Assembly: GCA_029532415.1 (NCBI GenBank) | Contig: JAQOTA010000048.1 | Location: forward strand, 422,001 to 486,000 | DNA from: Marasmius tenuissimus | Taxonomy: Eukaryota; Basidiomycota; Agaricomycetes; Agaricales; Marasmiaceae | Direction of reading: 5' to 3' | DNA length: 64,000 nucleotides | Part shown: positions 22,049 through 34,242 of the stretch, one piece after another | How the letters are laid out: every line of letters begins with the position of its first letter | Numbering within the stretch: the first letter of the stretch is position 1 | The notes under the pieces: model-generated | What the model was told of the DNA's origin: nothing | Seen by the model: the letters and a program-made list of their open reading frames with translations, nothing else | Database searches by the model: none | Position numbers and translations under genes: made by a program

Positions 22049-25000
22049 ATGGTCGAGGATCTGATGAAATATGGGGAACCATGCAATGTAAATATAGTAT
22101 AGTAATTGGATGAACCATATCTTGCGTTGTACTTTTGAATATGAATGATGGTTGAGGCTGGTATCGAATATGGAACTCGAAGGCGACGAGGGCTCAGGTG
22201 TTTTCTCGTCTATACATTGCGTTGACGGGTAGGGCCCTTGGTGTCTTCCTAGTACGCCGTATTGCCGAGGTATGTATATGACTACAACTTTATCGGTCTT
22301 GAGGATCCGAGGGAGAGGCATGCAAATACACCTCCAACTCCTCCGGAATCGAATCTTCTGAATGTCTCTAGAAACGAGGGGTTGAATGTATTCGTCAAAA
22401 CTCAACTCGTATTCTCCAATAACCGTCGCTAACTACACAGAACGGTACGTAGACGCCCCAGTCGGATAGTGTTGCTTCCGCCGAATTGACTCACAGAACA
22501 CAGGAAGACAGAACGGCGGACAGTGAACAGCATACAAACAGTCAGCTTTCGAGGGTGTTGCAGGCGTCTTTTGTGTCACGTGTCTTTGTCGTTGACGCCA
22601 AGTACAGTGTACGTACACGCTGGTGAAAAAATAACATATGTTTCATCGTTCTCTTTCGCCTTCCGTGTGTTGCGCATGCTATTGTGTGGCCTCCTTCGGT
22701 AATGATATTGGCGTAGGGGATTTGAAAACCCCCTGTAGCTGAGTTAGTAGGCTAGCGTCACGCCTCGTCACAACCTCCCAGTCCTCACTGTCACTGTGGG
22801 CCATCTCCACCACCATGTTCGACACTTGGTTTATCGATACTGACGATCATGGTCAGCTCGCTCGGAAAGCTACCTATGTCAGGCTCCAAGGCTTCATTCG
22901 CATTTCATAACACCCCCGCTACTACGATCAACCACCAACGACCCACCTATTAAAATCGTCGACCCGCCCTTGCTCGGCGAGCGTCACCTACCAGGCTCGT
23001 AATGAGGCCATCTCGATGCTCAAGAAATGGCTGACGACGAAGCCTTTTTTTTTTCAATACTACGGGTTTTGCGTTCTATCGCATGTATGGGGTTCCGTTC
23101 TCCCCCTCTTTTTTTTTCTTTTCTCTGACGACGCATCGTAGGTACTAGGCGCGTTCAAACAGTGTGTCTGGGCCCGACGTTCCTGTATTATTATTATTTT
23201 GCCTTTACGCCTGCCTGTGGCCTCGTCCATGACTACGATCTCGCCGTGCGAAGCTTCTCCCTTATATGCGGTTACTGGTGTATGGGGGTCTCGTTGACGA
23301 AGGGCGCATAGGTTTGGGTCAAGTGGGAGGAATCAGAAGGCTGAGGGGGAGGACAGAGTCGGCAGCAAGGACCTGACGTTGGGCTGCGATCTAGCAAAAC
23401 TCCATCGACGTCTCGTGAGGTCGGTTCTTCTTGTTCGTCAAAACCACACAATGCTCTCGAGTTCATATCATTCTCCCTCTCGCACGTCGCTCGCAACTTT
23501 CTCGAAGTTCCTTACTCGGCCGTTCTCCTCGTCCTCAATGCAATCACATTTTACAATACTGCACCACAGAATTCTTGTCTTCATCACCTCGTCAACCCCT
23601 CTTGCAGCCTTCAAGCCAGAATCAAATGGAGAACTATATCGATGGCCCCAATTATGATTAGGACGCCGTAGAAATCTAAACGTCCCGCTCGGTGTATACG
23701 AAGTTCAACGGGACAGGACTATAATGCTCAAAACGACACTCTGGGGGCTGTCTCTGGAGGAATCTCCCTCGTACGTGTATTTGTCTCGGACTTGCATCGG
23801 CCTACTCTACCCTGGTGCAAGAATCTCTACGGTCACTTGGGAGAAGTCATGCCTGCTCCCGCGATGACTCACACATGCATCTGGCCATGAGGAATCGACC
23901 AAACCAAGACCGTAAAATTATGACGGATTCGGCCTTTACAAGGTTACCGAGCATCGTGGTTCTGTCTTCGGCCTACCAGTTTGTTCTTGATCATGATCGT
24001 CAGATCTCTTCAGCGTATCTGAAAAGGTCAAGTCAAGGGAACGCTAGAATCATCGCTCCAAAAATTGCCATTCTTCTGGGGATAGAGAGCCATTCAGCAC
24101 TTATTGTGGGTTGAATCTATACTTGACTCAAGAGTAACTCAAGCGGGATCTGGCATTAAGAAAACAGGGGCCATGGCCTAACGGTCGAGTCACCGTCTCC
24201 TCACACCTCGTAATCCCGGTGTTCATCTTCCACGACGTAGAGCCCTCTCATCTGAGTAGGCTACCACTTCTTTCACCAACCTGTCCCACCGAGCTTTGGG
24301 GGAGTTCGACTCAGCAAGCCCGAATGCAAATTGCACATTTAGCCTTCGATCGATTCTATGGCTCGACTTAACACAACATCGACACTCACTGGCTCTCCTT
24401 GAACCTTGCCACAACCGTGCTCATTCTTCATTTCGAGATCATTCATGTGCTACCTCCCAAGCCGCGATCGAGCGCATAGTCATAGCATCAATCACAACTC
24501 CAATTGTCGAATGCCTATAAGGGTCGTGGCGAAATCCTCGCAAGCTCTCGTGAACCGCCGTAATCAAAGCCACCACATATACTCAGTTGACATTCCCTGA
24601 CATGAAAAACACTCTTGGATAGAGCCGCATACTTCTGCTAATTCCGACGTCGCTGGGACTCGGGATGAGGTATCTGTACCCCACCCCAAACTCAGAGACT
24701 TTAGGGGTATGTCTGTGGCTTTCATAAATCGTCATACGATGCCTCAGGTACGTTTTCATTTCTGAGGCTGTAAAGCTTGGAGGTTGACTGACGAATCGTC
24801 ACAGGCACGTCCCATCTCGAGATGAAATCAAATCCAGCAATATCGAGGTTGGTCTGTGTCCTTTGGGATTCTGTGACAACACAGTATACTGGTACTGGTA
24901 GCCTTCGACAAACTGAAGCACGTTTCCATATCTACAAGCTCACCTTTCGATTGTTGAGATGTCTCTGGCGTCAAGAGACTCCCAAGCCCTCCCATGTTCC

Positions 25001-25156
25001 GCTCGCTCAGTGCCCGAAACGAGATTTGCGTAACTATCGTTTGAGTGCTGTTGAACTCTAGGAACATTCCTCCTATCCATGACAATCCTCAACAACTCAT
25101 TGACTCTGGCTATGTGCTCGCGCTGTCGTACACGCTTTCTCAGGTACCCGCACGTA
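22049..25156. other. Truncated repeat unit between H2 and H3 with a deletion junction
   Basis: After the H2 tail the sequence follows the leader of a type A gene (matching 27,085-27,230), then switches at about 22,544 directly to the region upstream of a type B gene (matching 18,825 onward, GCTTTCGAGGGTGTTGCAGG). So A, D, E and B are missing here. What follows is a decayed G segment (AKLHRRLVRSVLLVRQNH at about 23,390-23,450) and the H3 upstream region. No gene is intact. Confidence 0.7.
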
Positions 25157-25261
25157 CTCTTGACTTGACAAGAGCCCCACTTTAATTCGTCACGACTCAC
25201 GGGGGACCAGACGCCCATTCCCAGAATCCCCGGAGTGCACGTTCACGAAAACATACAAAAG
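25157..25261 (+). promoter_or_regulatory. Hydrophobin H3 promoter: palindrome and mutated TATA
   Basis: CTCTTGACTTGACAAGAG is at 25157-25174 and TACAAAAG at 25254-25261, 82 bp before the ATG, as in H2. Confidence 0.55.
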
Positions 25262-25335
25262 CCTGGTCGAAAAGTCTCTCATTCTTCACTCGAACACTCC
25301 TGCAGTCGTCTGTTCAAGCACTCTTCTCAATCAGC

Positions 25336-25820
25336 ATGCTCTTCAACAAGTTCTTTGCTCTCTCTACTCTCGCTACCCTCGTGGTCGCCACACCTCTCGT
25401 TTCCCGCACTGGCGGTGGCGGAGGTGGCGGGGGAAGCACTGGCGGAAACTGCAACACTGGACCTATTCAGTGCTGCAACAAAGTCACGACCGCTAAGGAT
25501 CCTGTTTCGGCCCTCCTTATTGGCCTGCTCGGTATCGTCGTCCAGGATGTCAACGTCGGCGTCGGTCTTCAGTGCAGCCCGATCACTGTTATTGGTGGTG
25601 GCAATGGCGGATGGTAAGTTCATGATTTCTCTATGCTGTCGTGGTATCGGGGCTTATGCTGATTCGTGCTTTGCTTGTAGTTCCGCGAAACCTGTGTGCT
25701 GCTCGGACAATAGCCACGGTAAATTTGCTCGACATGTTTCGCGTTGGTTTCGTGGCTTTAGCTTACTATTCTCTTCCAGGCGGTCTTATCTCTATCGGAT
25801 GCCTTCCCATCAGCCTGTGA
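25336..25820 (+). CDS. Class I hydrophobin (H3)
   Basis: Exons are 25336-25613, 25681-25718 and 25780-25820, giving 118 residues. Signal peptide [20 protein letters not shown], eight-Gly run, all eight cysteines with the same class I spacing as H2, and C-terminus [14 protein letters not shown] then GCLPISL. Differences from H2 are few: Ala-Val changes in the signal peptide, AKP for ASP after Cys5, and Leu for Val after Cys8. Coding sequence, introns and several hundred bases of upstream DNA are almost the same as H2. A short leader of type A follows at 27 kb; no DUF6533 gene follows directly. Confidence 0.95.
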
Positions 25821-27256
25821 ATGGTCAAGGATCTGATGAACTATGGGGAACCATGCAGTGTAAACATAGTGTAGTGATTGGAAGAACCTTATCTTGCGTT
25901 GTACCTTTGAATATGAATGACAGTTGAGGTTGGTACTGAATATGGAACTCAAAGGCGACGAAGGCTCAGGTGTTTTCTTGTCTATACATTACGTTGACGG
26001 CTACTAAGGGCCCTTGACGTTTTCCTAGCACGCCGTATTGCCGAGGTATGTATATGATTACAATTTTTATCGATCTGGAGGATCCGAGGGAGAGGCATGC
26101 AAATACACCCCCAACACCTCCGGAGTCGAAGCTGCTGAATGTCCTTAGAGGCGAGGGGTTGAAGGTATTCACGAACGATTCGAACCCAAAGTTCTCCAGA
26201 GGCTATGCTTCATTTTGAGCAAGAGTCTACTACCGGATACGTAGTGTAGGAGTAGTAAGTAGGAACGAAACCTTAGATTCATTGCATGGGTTTATGACTG
26301 CCGAGCTCGATTCTCAGGATATCGAACTCGAGTGGCTCAAGAAGCCAACACGAGAACGTCCAATGTCGCAAAAGTTAAGGTTGACCTTCGTCGAACTGAA
26401 AGTCAGTCGATCGAGTTCATAACCGAGGAAGCCTGGGTCCCGGGAGGCTGGGATTCCACATGGGTTTCTACACACTCGACGAACAAGCTACCTCCAGGTT
26501 TCGAACAAATGAAGTGGTATAACGCACTTGACACACGGGTCTGAGTCGACTACTCCGTATCATTAGCTTGTACGCAACGCATAGGTACGGTGACACTGGG
26601 GCTGGTATCCTGGCAATCCAGAACGCGAGTATTACCTCTGGCTAGACGACGATGCAGACAGCTTCAATAGCAGCTCGTATTAGCCATGATATCTTGACGA
26701 AGGTTTGTGCCGTCGTAGGTGCGATTCTACTCGTGAATCGTTCTAGTCCGACGGATACGACGAACGACCTGGTGCGTTAGATTGAGTGGGTCGACAAGAT
26801 ACTAGCAGGACCAGAGAGTTCGGTCTGAGAACCCACACGGAGTCGGCGTCAACGCCGTGCCCATGGACATTTCGAGTGCGATGCAAGTATTGAAGGTTTA
26901 GGTCTTCATCGAACCCAGCAAAACCCTTTCAGCGCCTCTATATTCAATGTCCAGACGTCGCCGCGAGCACCTGGCAAAGTCACGCGGACATCATTCGCAC
27001 AGACTCCGCCGTGCTCAAAGTTTAACAGCTTTAGCAGGAGGGCAAAAACCCAAGCTCGATATCCTCCAGTCAGAAGTAAAGTCAAAACTCAACTCGTATT
27101 CTCCAATAACCATCGCTAACTACACAGAACGGTACGTAGACGCCTCAGTTAGATAGTGCTGTTTCCGCCGAATTGACAGGCAGGACACAGGAAGACAGAA
27201 CGGCGGACAGCGAACAACATACAAGCAATCAGCATACGACAAGAAACGAGCGACAA
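25821..27256. other. Spacer between H3 and A3, including the A3 leader
   Basis: The H3 3' flank is alignable with that of H2. At 26.24-26.65 kb lies a stretch shared with block 1 (13.29-13.75 kb); here one frame (26332-26544, no ATG) stays open for about 70 codons but is broken in the other copy. The type A leader starts at about 26,880. I see no gene. Confidence 0.4.
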
Positions 27257-27864
27257 ATGGCAGTATTATCGACAAAAACATCAGTTTTGGTGATAACGGA
27301 GGGGGTTTCGGCGGTAGACAGTGGCAACGGAGGGGTCTTGATGAAGCTTTTCATCATGGGTGCCATCCTCTTCGTCACGGTGGCCGTTGTCCAGAAATGG
27401 TACTACCCGTACATGATGAACGACTTGGAACGCCAGATCGCCTGCGTCGAGGACTTTATCGAACAGAATACGACACTTGAGCGGGGTTTGTTGGGAGATA
27501 TGGAATGGAGTTTTCGAGACCGGCTGGTTGGGTAAGTTGGCGACGGGAGGGCTTCTGCTGACGTTTTGTTGGCTTTGCTGACGTTTTTCGTGCAGGGAAC
27601 ACCGAAGAATGAGTGAAATTCAGGAATGGGCGACCGTCGAGCCGAAGAGATGGAGATTGCTCGCTTGGGTGGGGTTTCGTGGGCGGCAGATGAGGGAGGT
27701 GAAGAGGTGCTATTGTTCGGTGATAGATTTGAAGAGGGATGTCATGGTATGGAAACAAACTCCTGTAATTCAGAGGAAAGCGTCGGCTGACGGTCTGTGA
27801 TTACTATTGTTCTCAGATGGAAGTGAACCAAAGCAGGCATGACTTACTGGAGTACCCGGCCTAG
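27257..27864 (+). CDS. KWFFPY family type A small membrane protein (A3)
   Basis: Exons are 27257-27531, 27596-27746 and 27817-27864, giving 157 residues. The start is MAVLSTKTSVLVITEGVSAV, the membrane segment LFIMGAILFVTVAVV, then QKWYYPYMMNDLERQIAC: the motif is changed from KKWFFPY to QKWYYPY. Exon 2 reads MSEIQEWATVEPKRWRLLAW and FRGRQMREVKRCYCSVIDL. Exon 3 is MEVNQSRHDLLEYPA. Intron 1 is 64 bp and differs from the 55-bp form of A1 and A2, yet exon lengths are unchanged, which supports the model. This is the most diverged type A copy in the motif. Confidence 0.8.
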
Positions 27865-29538
27865 CATCCAAACCAGGCACCCCACACCCGCCGTGGGTGT
27901 CTACCAGCACTGTTCACCGCCAATTCGTCCTGATTTCCGCACCGTTCATTCGACGCCATCTGTTTTTGTTTCGCTAGGGCCGTAATCTTGTAAATTTCAC
28001 GCCTTCAACAAATATTCTTTTCTTCGCCTGTCAACGAAGCAGATCGAGGTTAGCATTGTCTTGGCAGGTCGAGAACGAGAGCGAGAACACTTACTCGAGA
28101 AGGCTTGTCGCCGGTAACGCTACGACCACGGGCTTGATTCGTTTCGGAATGGCAGAAACTGACACGAGCATGAACATCTGGAGACGGGTGTTGCATTTCG
28201 TCAAGGGTTCATCTTGCCTTCGCCTATCAAGAGGAAACCAAGGTCGGCATTGGTTTGTAGTGTCGAGAACGATAGCGAGAACACGTACTTGAAGAGGTAG
28301 AGAACTGACGCAAGTGCGGACGTACAGGTGCTGCATTTCATTAATGCTCATCCATAGACTCCTCACACGCATGCAAAGCATCCAAAACGACATCTTATCT
28401 TGCGACTGTGCGTCGACTCGTTCCATGGTCGCCAAGTTCTGATTCACTGTGGCTGTAATTTTGGAGATTTGCACCCCGTGAAAGGCATCAGACGTCTCGT
28501 CCTAACGAAGGAGGTAAGCACACGTCCATCGTTATCTTGCAGGATCAATAACGACAGCAACAAACACGCACTTAAGACCCTTGAAAAGCTGATACCACGA
28601 ACTTGAAAGGAACCCAGAGCCGCTGGCCTCTGGAATTTTCGTCGATTAACGAAGATGATAAATCGATTGGCGAAGACATCAACTGGTCGATGACCAGAGT
28701 GCAGTTGCGTGCCATGTCGTCCTTTGAACTGCAGTGTCCTCGAGTATTTGCATTCTGCGGGGGGCGAAGGTTTCGGGAGCTTGAAAGTGGGAGAATAATA
28801 AGATGGGTATCCGGGGTCCTTGCTCGCTATCTCAACTGAGATCGGAGGTCGCAAAGCTGTTGAGGGTATCCGGGGTCTACTTAACACATTCAACTGGAGG
28901 TCGAACCTCGCCTCAGTCCGTAAAGATGCTCAACTGAGATCCTACCTCGGCCTCAGCCCGGAAGTTGCCCATTTGAGATAAGAATGGGCACAATGGTCCT
29001 AATAATCCTGGAGAACCCTGGAGGCATGACGGCACTGAGGAACCAAGACCCTAAATACTCTATCCTCACCTCTTGCTCAAAAACTATCCCGCAAATTTTT
29101 CGTCCGTAAGCCGCACGTCTTCAAACTCTTCTCCTTTCAAAATCGCTCGAGATGGTCGAGAAGATATCAAGGATGTTACCGTTGAACGCACTACCTGATT
29201 CAGCAACGTGTGCAGTGGCATTTTTACCGCCAACGGTGCGGCTGTCTATCTCTCCTTCCTCTACGTTGTTATCTTACCGTACTCTATGGCCGCCAGAATT
29301 TCTATTTCGAGGCTGGGCATCTTGGTCGATGGGTACTGGGCTGGATCTCCCTCTTGCTTTGTGGCCTCCTTTTTCGCTTTTTCTTGGTCGTTGGACACAG
29401 CAATGCAGATAAATTATATTCTGAGCAACAAGAGCAGGCAATACGGGAAGCCAGAGGACAGCGGAAACAGAATTATTAATTGAAAACGGAAGGGTAGTGG
29501 TGATTATGGACGACGAGGGTGATGGTCGGCGACGATGG
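27865..29538. other. Decayed D and E segments, block 3
   Basis: Same order as block 1. Between D and E, two copies of GGGTATCCGGGGTC (about 28,802 and 28,867) replace the GGGTATTTGGGGTCCC motif of other blocks. The E part contains ATGGTCGAGAAGATATCAAG (29152), which could start VEKISRMLPLNALPDSATC and, after an intron, lead into the hydrophobic GLLFRFFLVVGHSNADKL. This is the best-preserved E copy, but its splice sites are not conserved elsewhere. Confidence 0.35.
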
Positions 29539-30256
29539 CTAAGATCTTGGAAAGCGACAGCGAATGGGTTGGTTTTGCACCCTCGAAGGCGAGAGCGATT
29601 TCCTTGCATGGAAGGTACGCGCTCTCTCATAGATCTCGAGCTGTTGAAAATTTCTTACGACTATTTTCGCCATTAGGGACGGACAGGCTCACACACCATC
29701 AATTCGTACTTCAGCTCCGACAGCAATGCATGGCAAGCATCCACGCGCTTCAACTGGTGCCACTGGAAGATAATCCAAGCTAGAATCCTCGTTCTATCCG
29801 GCTCGGCGATACCCCTCATCTTGACCTGGCGCATCTCTTCATTGCAGCTATGTTGAGTTCAAGTTGGTCATTCAGGATGGTCAAATGGTCGTTTTCGGAT
29901 ATATACGGAGAAGTTTTGCAGAAATTTGAGAAGTAGAGGTCAGCAATTCAGGATACAAGGTACGCACCACCCCCCACTTACCTCTGAAGTCTACACTTAA
30001 ATTTTCTCGCGGAATCCCCCAGCAAATTCCACTCAAGGGCCATATTATCCTTGATCAAACCCTCGATACTCTTTACCAAGTCCTCCAGGTCTTCAATTGT
30101 GTAGGGGAAGAACCATTTCTTGGCCCCTACCACAGCAAGGACAACTAGCATTCCAATGATGACCAGTTTAACCACGAGGCTACTTCCGGGGTTATTAGGC
30201 ATCGAAATCTGCTCGGCCATATCCAAAACGGATGATTCAAGTGTCAACGCTGGCAT
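29539..30256 (-). CDS. KWFFPY family type B small membrane protein (B3), extended C-terminus
   Basis: Exons on the minus strand are 30256-29982, 29847-29697 and 29640-29539, giving 175 residues. The start is MPALTLESSVLDMAEQISMP, the membrane segment LVVKLVIIGMLVVLAVVGA, then KKWFFPYTIEDLEDLVKSIE. Exon 2 has CNEEMRQVKMRGIAEPDRTR and IIFQWHQLKRVDACHALL. Exon 3 begins LEIYERARTFHARKSLSPSR; where B1, B2 and B4 stop after Val, this copy has CAA and reads on for 12 residues (QNQPIRCRFPRS) to a TAG. The acceptor base gives Ser instead of Arg at the first junction. Confidence 0.78.
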
Positions 30257-32985
30257 TCCTCGGCGGATATGCTTCGAGGTGGAACTGGGGGTGGTGGACT
30301 GCAATATCAGAATCTAGTTGTGGACGTCAGTTATGGGTGCTCGGTCTTTCTCGCTGGTTTCCCTACCGAATTGGATATTTGGAGGTTGGTCTCGAGTGCT
30401 TGTAGGTGCGCAGGTCGGCTTGAGCAAGGTTCACTGTCGAGCTCGTCGAGCATTCGAGGATGTGCAGTTTCCTGCTTAGTCACGGGTCTCCTTTGATGTT
30501 GGTGCCATGTACATAGACGCTGGTGAATTAATAGATGATGTTTTATCTTTCTGTCTTTGCGCGTTTGCATATTGTGTGCTCCCCTTTGACGATGGTATCA
30601 CTGTAGTACTGGGTGATTTGAGAACTCCTCCCAGAGAAATGTCACACCCGGTCACAACCTCTTGGTCTCGACCATCATGTTCAACTCTTAGTCTACCGAC
30701 ACTGACGACAATGGTCAGTTCGAAAAGCTACCTAAAGGTTTATTCTATAACTCCTCCGCTACGACCATCCTATCAAAATCATCGATCCGTCGCTCAGGAG
30801 TTAACGACCCAGGGCTCTAAGCCTCTAGTCCGACTCAGCCGGTACGGGGTCATCTCGATTCTCGAGAAATAGCTGACGACTGTGAAGCTGTCTTTAATAC
30901 GAGTTCTGCGCTCTATCGCGCGTGTGGGTTCTTATCCTCACCACTCTCTGACGACGCGTTGTAGGCTCGACATTACGGCGTGTTTGGAGCCGACCTCCCT
31001 GGAAATTTTTGTCTTTACACCTGCCTGGCCTCATCCATGACTACGATCTTGCTGTACGAAGTACTTCCCTCAAATGAGGTTGTACAGGCATTTGGGGGTA
31101 TTGTCGACGAAGGGTGCGTGGGTTTAGACCAACTGGGAGGAATCAGAAGGAGGGAGAGGGCATCGATGGCAAGGACTCGATATTAAGTTGTGGTCTGGGA
31201 GAGTTGGCAACACTTCGTCGACGTCTCGCCAGGTCCGTTCTTCTCGTTCGCCAAAACCTCACATTTACAGACCATTCGACAATGACTTCGACTTCACGTT
31301 GTTATTCCTCTCGCGATCTCAAAGCTCCTTACTCGACCGTTCTCCTCGTTCTCAACATCACTTCAGGCTACACTACTGCATCACGGAGTTTTGTCTTCCT
31401 TACTTCGACAACCCCTCTCGTAATCTCTGGGCCAGATCGAGAACTGAACCGATGGATCTAATCGTGAATAAGTCGCCGTCGAAATCTAAACGTCTCGCTC
31501 GGGGTATACAAAGTCAAATGCGACTGTATGCTTGAAACGACACGCTCTGGGGCTGTCTCTGCAGAAATTTCGCTCGCACTTTACAGTTGCCTCGGACTAG
31601 CATCTACCTACTCTAGCCTGGTGCGAGAATCTCTACGGCCACTTGGGCGAAGTCGGATCTTTGCTTCATGGCTCGTCCGGTGTACTCACACATTCATATG
31701 GGCATGATGGACCGACAAAACCAGGTCCATAAAACTACGAGGGACTCGGCATTTACGAGAACACTGAGCATCATGTTTTTACTTTGAGTCCACCCATTCG
31801 TTCTTGATCGTCACGTTGCTTCAAGGAAGCATTGGGACGATCGCTTCATCTCTTGTTAAGGATCGGGATCCATTCAGTACGTCCTCACAACGAGCTAAAT
31901 AATCCTTATTCGAGTAACTCAAGCGAGGTCTGGGACCCAAGAAAGCATGGGTAGGAGCTAGGACCAAATTGAGGCATCCTACCGCTCGGGAGCTTGTCCT
32001 ACTCTGTGTCAGAGTCCTCTCAAAGAATCACCATGATGATATTTCGTTGGCGACTTGTGGGGAGTCATCAATGGTTGGGTCACTGTGTTCTCTCACCTCA
32101 TAATCCCGGGACTTGTCTTCCAGGACATAGAGTCCTGTCGTTGGGGCGACTACTTCTTTCGCTGACCTATCACACTACCGAGATTTGAGGGATTTCGATT
32201 CATCGAGGGCCAAATCCTTGATTTCTTGCCACGGCTGTACTCATTCTCCAGGCCAGCGTCATCCATATGCTACCTCGGCCTCAGTGAACTTGAGTCGCCA
32301 TCGAGTGCACATTCATGACACCACGACCTCGATTTTCAAGTAGCTACGACGGTCGCGTCAAAATGCCATGCTCGCAACTTCCATTACTCGCCGTCAAGAC
32401 TCATTCCAGTTTTCGATTTACATTTCCCTGATATCAAACACGTCCTTTGGTAGAATGGAGGGTGCGCGGCTGCTAATTCCGATGTCGCTGACACTCGGAG
32501 TGAGGTATTCGTACCCCCCCCCAACCCGGAGAGACTTTGGGGTCACAACTTATGTCTGTGGCTTTCATGAATTGTCATACAACGTCTCATTTACAGGTAC
32601 ATTTTATTTCGGATGTTATAAACGGTCGACTGACCATGGATCGTCACAGGTACGTCCCGCCTCACGATTAAATTAATTTAAGCTATGTCGAGACTGTTCT
32701 GGGTCGTTTGTGATCTTGTGGGTACATGACTAGTAAATCGAATCATTCACCATGCTCAGACCTCGTTTTTGAGGTGTCCCGGCACCAAAGGGCCTCCAAA
32801 TTACTCATACTGTCACTTTGCCCACCTAGCGATCGGAACGAGATTGGCATCATCGCTGCTTGACTGCTGTTGAATACTGAGAACATTCCGCCTGTTCATG
32901 TCAATCATCAGCTCACAGGTCAACAATTAATCGACTCTGACGATGTTCTCATGTCCTACACACTGTTCTCAGGTACCCGTTCATA
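30257..32985. other. Decayed G segment and H4 upstream region, block 3
   Basis: The stretch GELATLRRRLARSVLLVRQN (about 31,195-31,255) lies in a frame open from 31114 to 31461 (115 codons, no domain recognised), the longest version of this piece in the array. A later hydrophobic piece (GWVTVFSHLIIPGLVF, about 32,075) is in another frame. The start matching CCACCATGTTC (about 30,672) is followed at once by a stop. I call no gene. Confidence 0.35.
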
Positions 32986-33079
32986 CTCTTTACTTGACAA
33001 GAGCTCCACTTTTGTCACAGGGGACTCGATGTTCATTCACAGAAACCCCGGAGTTCACATTCACGAAAACATATAAAAG
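32986..33079 (+). promoter_or_regulatory. Hydrophobin H4 promoter: palindrome-like element and TATA box
   Basis: CTCTTTACTTGACAAGAG at 32986-33003 (one arm changed) and a canonical TATAAAAG at 33072-33079, 82 bp before the ATG. Confidence 0.65.
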
Positions 33080-33153
33080 CCCAGTCGAGATACCTCTCAT
33101 TCCTCACTCGAACACTCCCGCAGTCGTCTGTTCAAGCACCCTTCTCAATCAGC

Positions 33154-33641
33154 ATGCTCTCCAACAAGTTCTTTGCTCTCTCTACTCTCACTACCCTTGC
33201 GGTCGCCACACCTCTCGTCTCCCGCACTGGCGGTGGCGGGGGTGGTGGTGGAGGAAGCACTGGCGGAAACTGCAACACTGGACCCATTCAGTGCTGCAAC
33301 AGCGTCACGACCGCTAAGGATCCTGTTTCGGCCCTCCTTATTGGCTTGCTCGGTATTGTCATCCAGGACGTCAACGTCGCCGTTGGCCTTACTTGCAGCC
33401 CGATCACTGTTGTCGGTGGTGGCAATGGCGGATGGTAAGTTCATGATTTCTCTATGCTGTCGTGGTATTGGGGCATAGGCTGATTCGTGCTTCACTTATA
33501 GCTCCGCGAACCCTGTGTGCTGCTCGGACAATAGCCACGGTAAATTTGCTCGACATGTTTCGCGTTGATTTTGTGGCTCCCGCTTACTGTTCTCGTCTAG
33601 GTGGCCTCATCTCCATTGGATGCGTTCCCATCAGCCTGTGA
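33154..33641 (+). CDS. Class I hydrophobin (H4)
   Basis: Exons are 33154-33434, 33502-33539 and 33601-33641, giving 119 residues. The start is [20 protein letters not shown]; Ser replaces Phe at residue 3 and the Gly run is one longer (nine). All eight cysteines are present: [10 protein letters not shown], then VGLTC, Cys5 across the first splice junction, PVCC and GCVPISL. It has a canonical TATA box and is followed by the DUF6533 gene C2 in the same orientation, 0.6 kb away. Confidence 0.95.
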
Positions 33642-34242
33642 GCGATCGAGGATCTGATGAACTATGGCGAACCATGTGATATGAGCATAGTGTAATCATG
33701 TTTTGAGTTAATATTATACTCTTGAATGTGAAAGACAGTTGATGTCGGTATTGAATAATATGGAACTCTCTGATCAGAGGGAGGCGACGGAGGCTCATGT
33801 TGTACATTCTTCCTGCCTCTACATCGCACTTTGGCTGATCATCGACGGCTCGGGCCCTTGATAGATTTTCTAGCACATCAGATTGCCTCAGTTCTAATGT
33901 ATGAATATAACCTATAGCTTTTATCAGTCTTGAGGCGGAGATCCGAGAGAGCGCTCGGTCTCGCAGATGGCGAAATTTATGATTTATCGTGGGCTCAGAA
34001 TAAGCCATTACCATGCTTTTGAGTTTGATGACAATAACCACGACGACCATCCTCACCGAGCGTCCGCCGGATTTCGTCTCTCAGCTAGCTATTGTACAGC
34101 GGCTCTTGATCATCTTTCAGTCATCTCGCGCACACCGCCGAATCCGACACTTCAGAAAGTTTAAGTAGCGGCGTTGTCTGTGTTGCATAAAGCCTTCTCC
34201 TTCATCAGTATCCCCCTTCCCCCCACAATACTGTTAAGTCCA

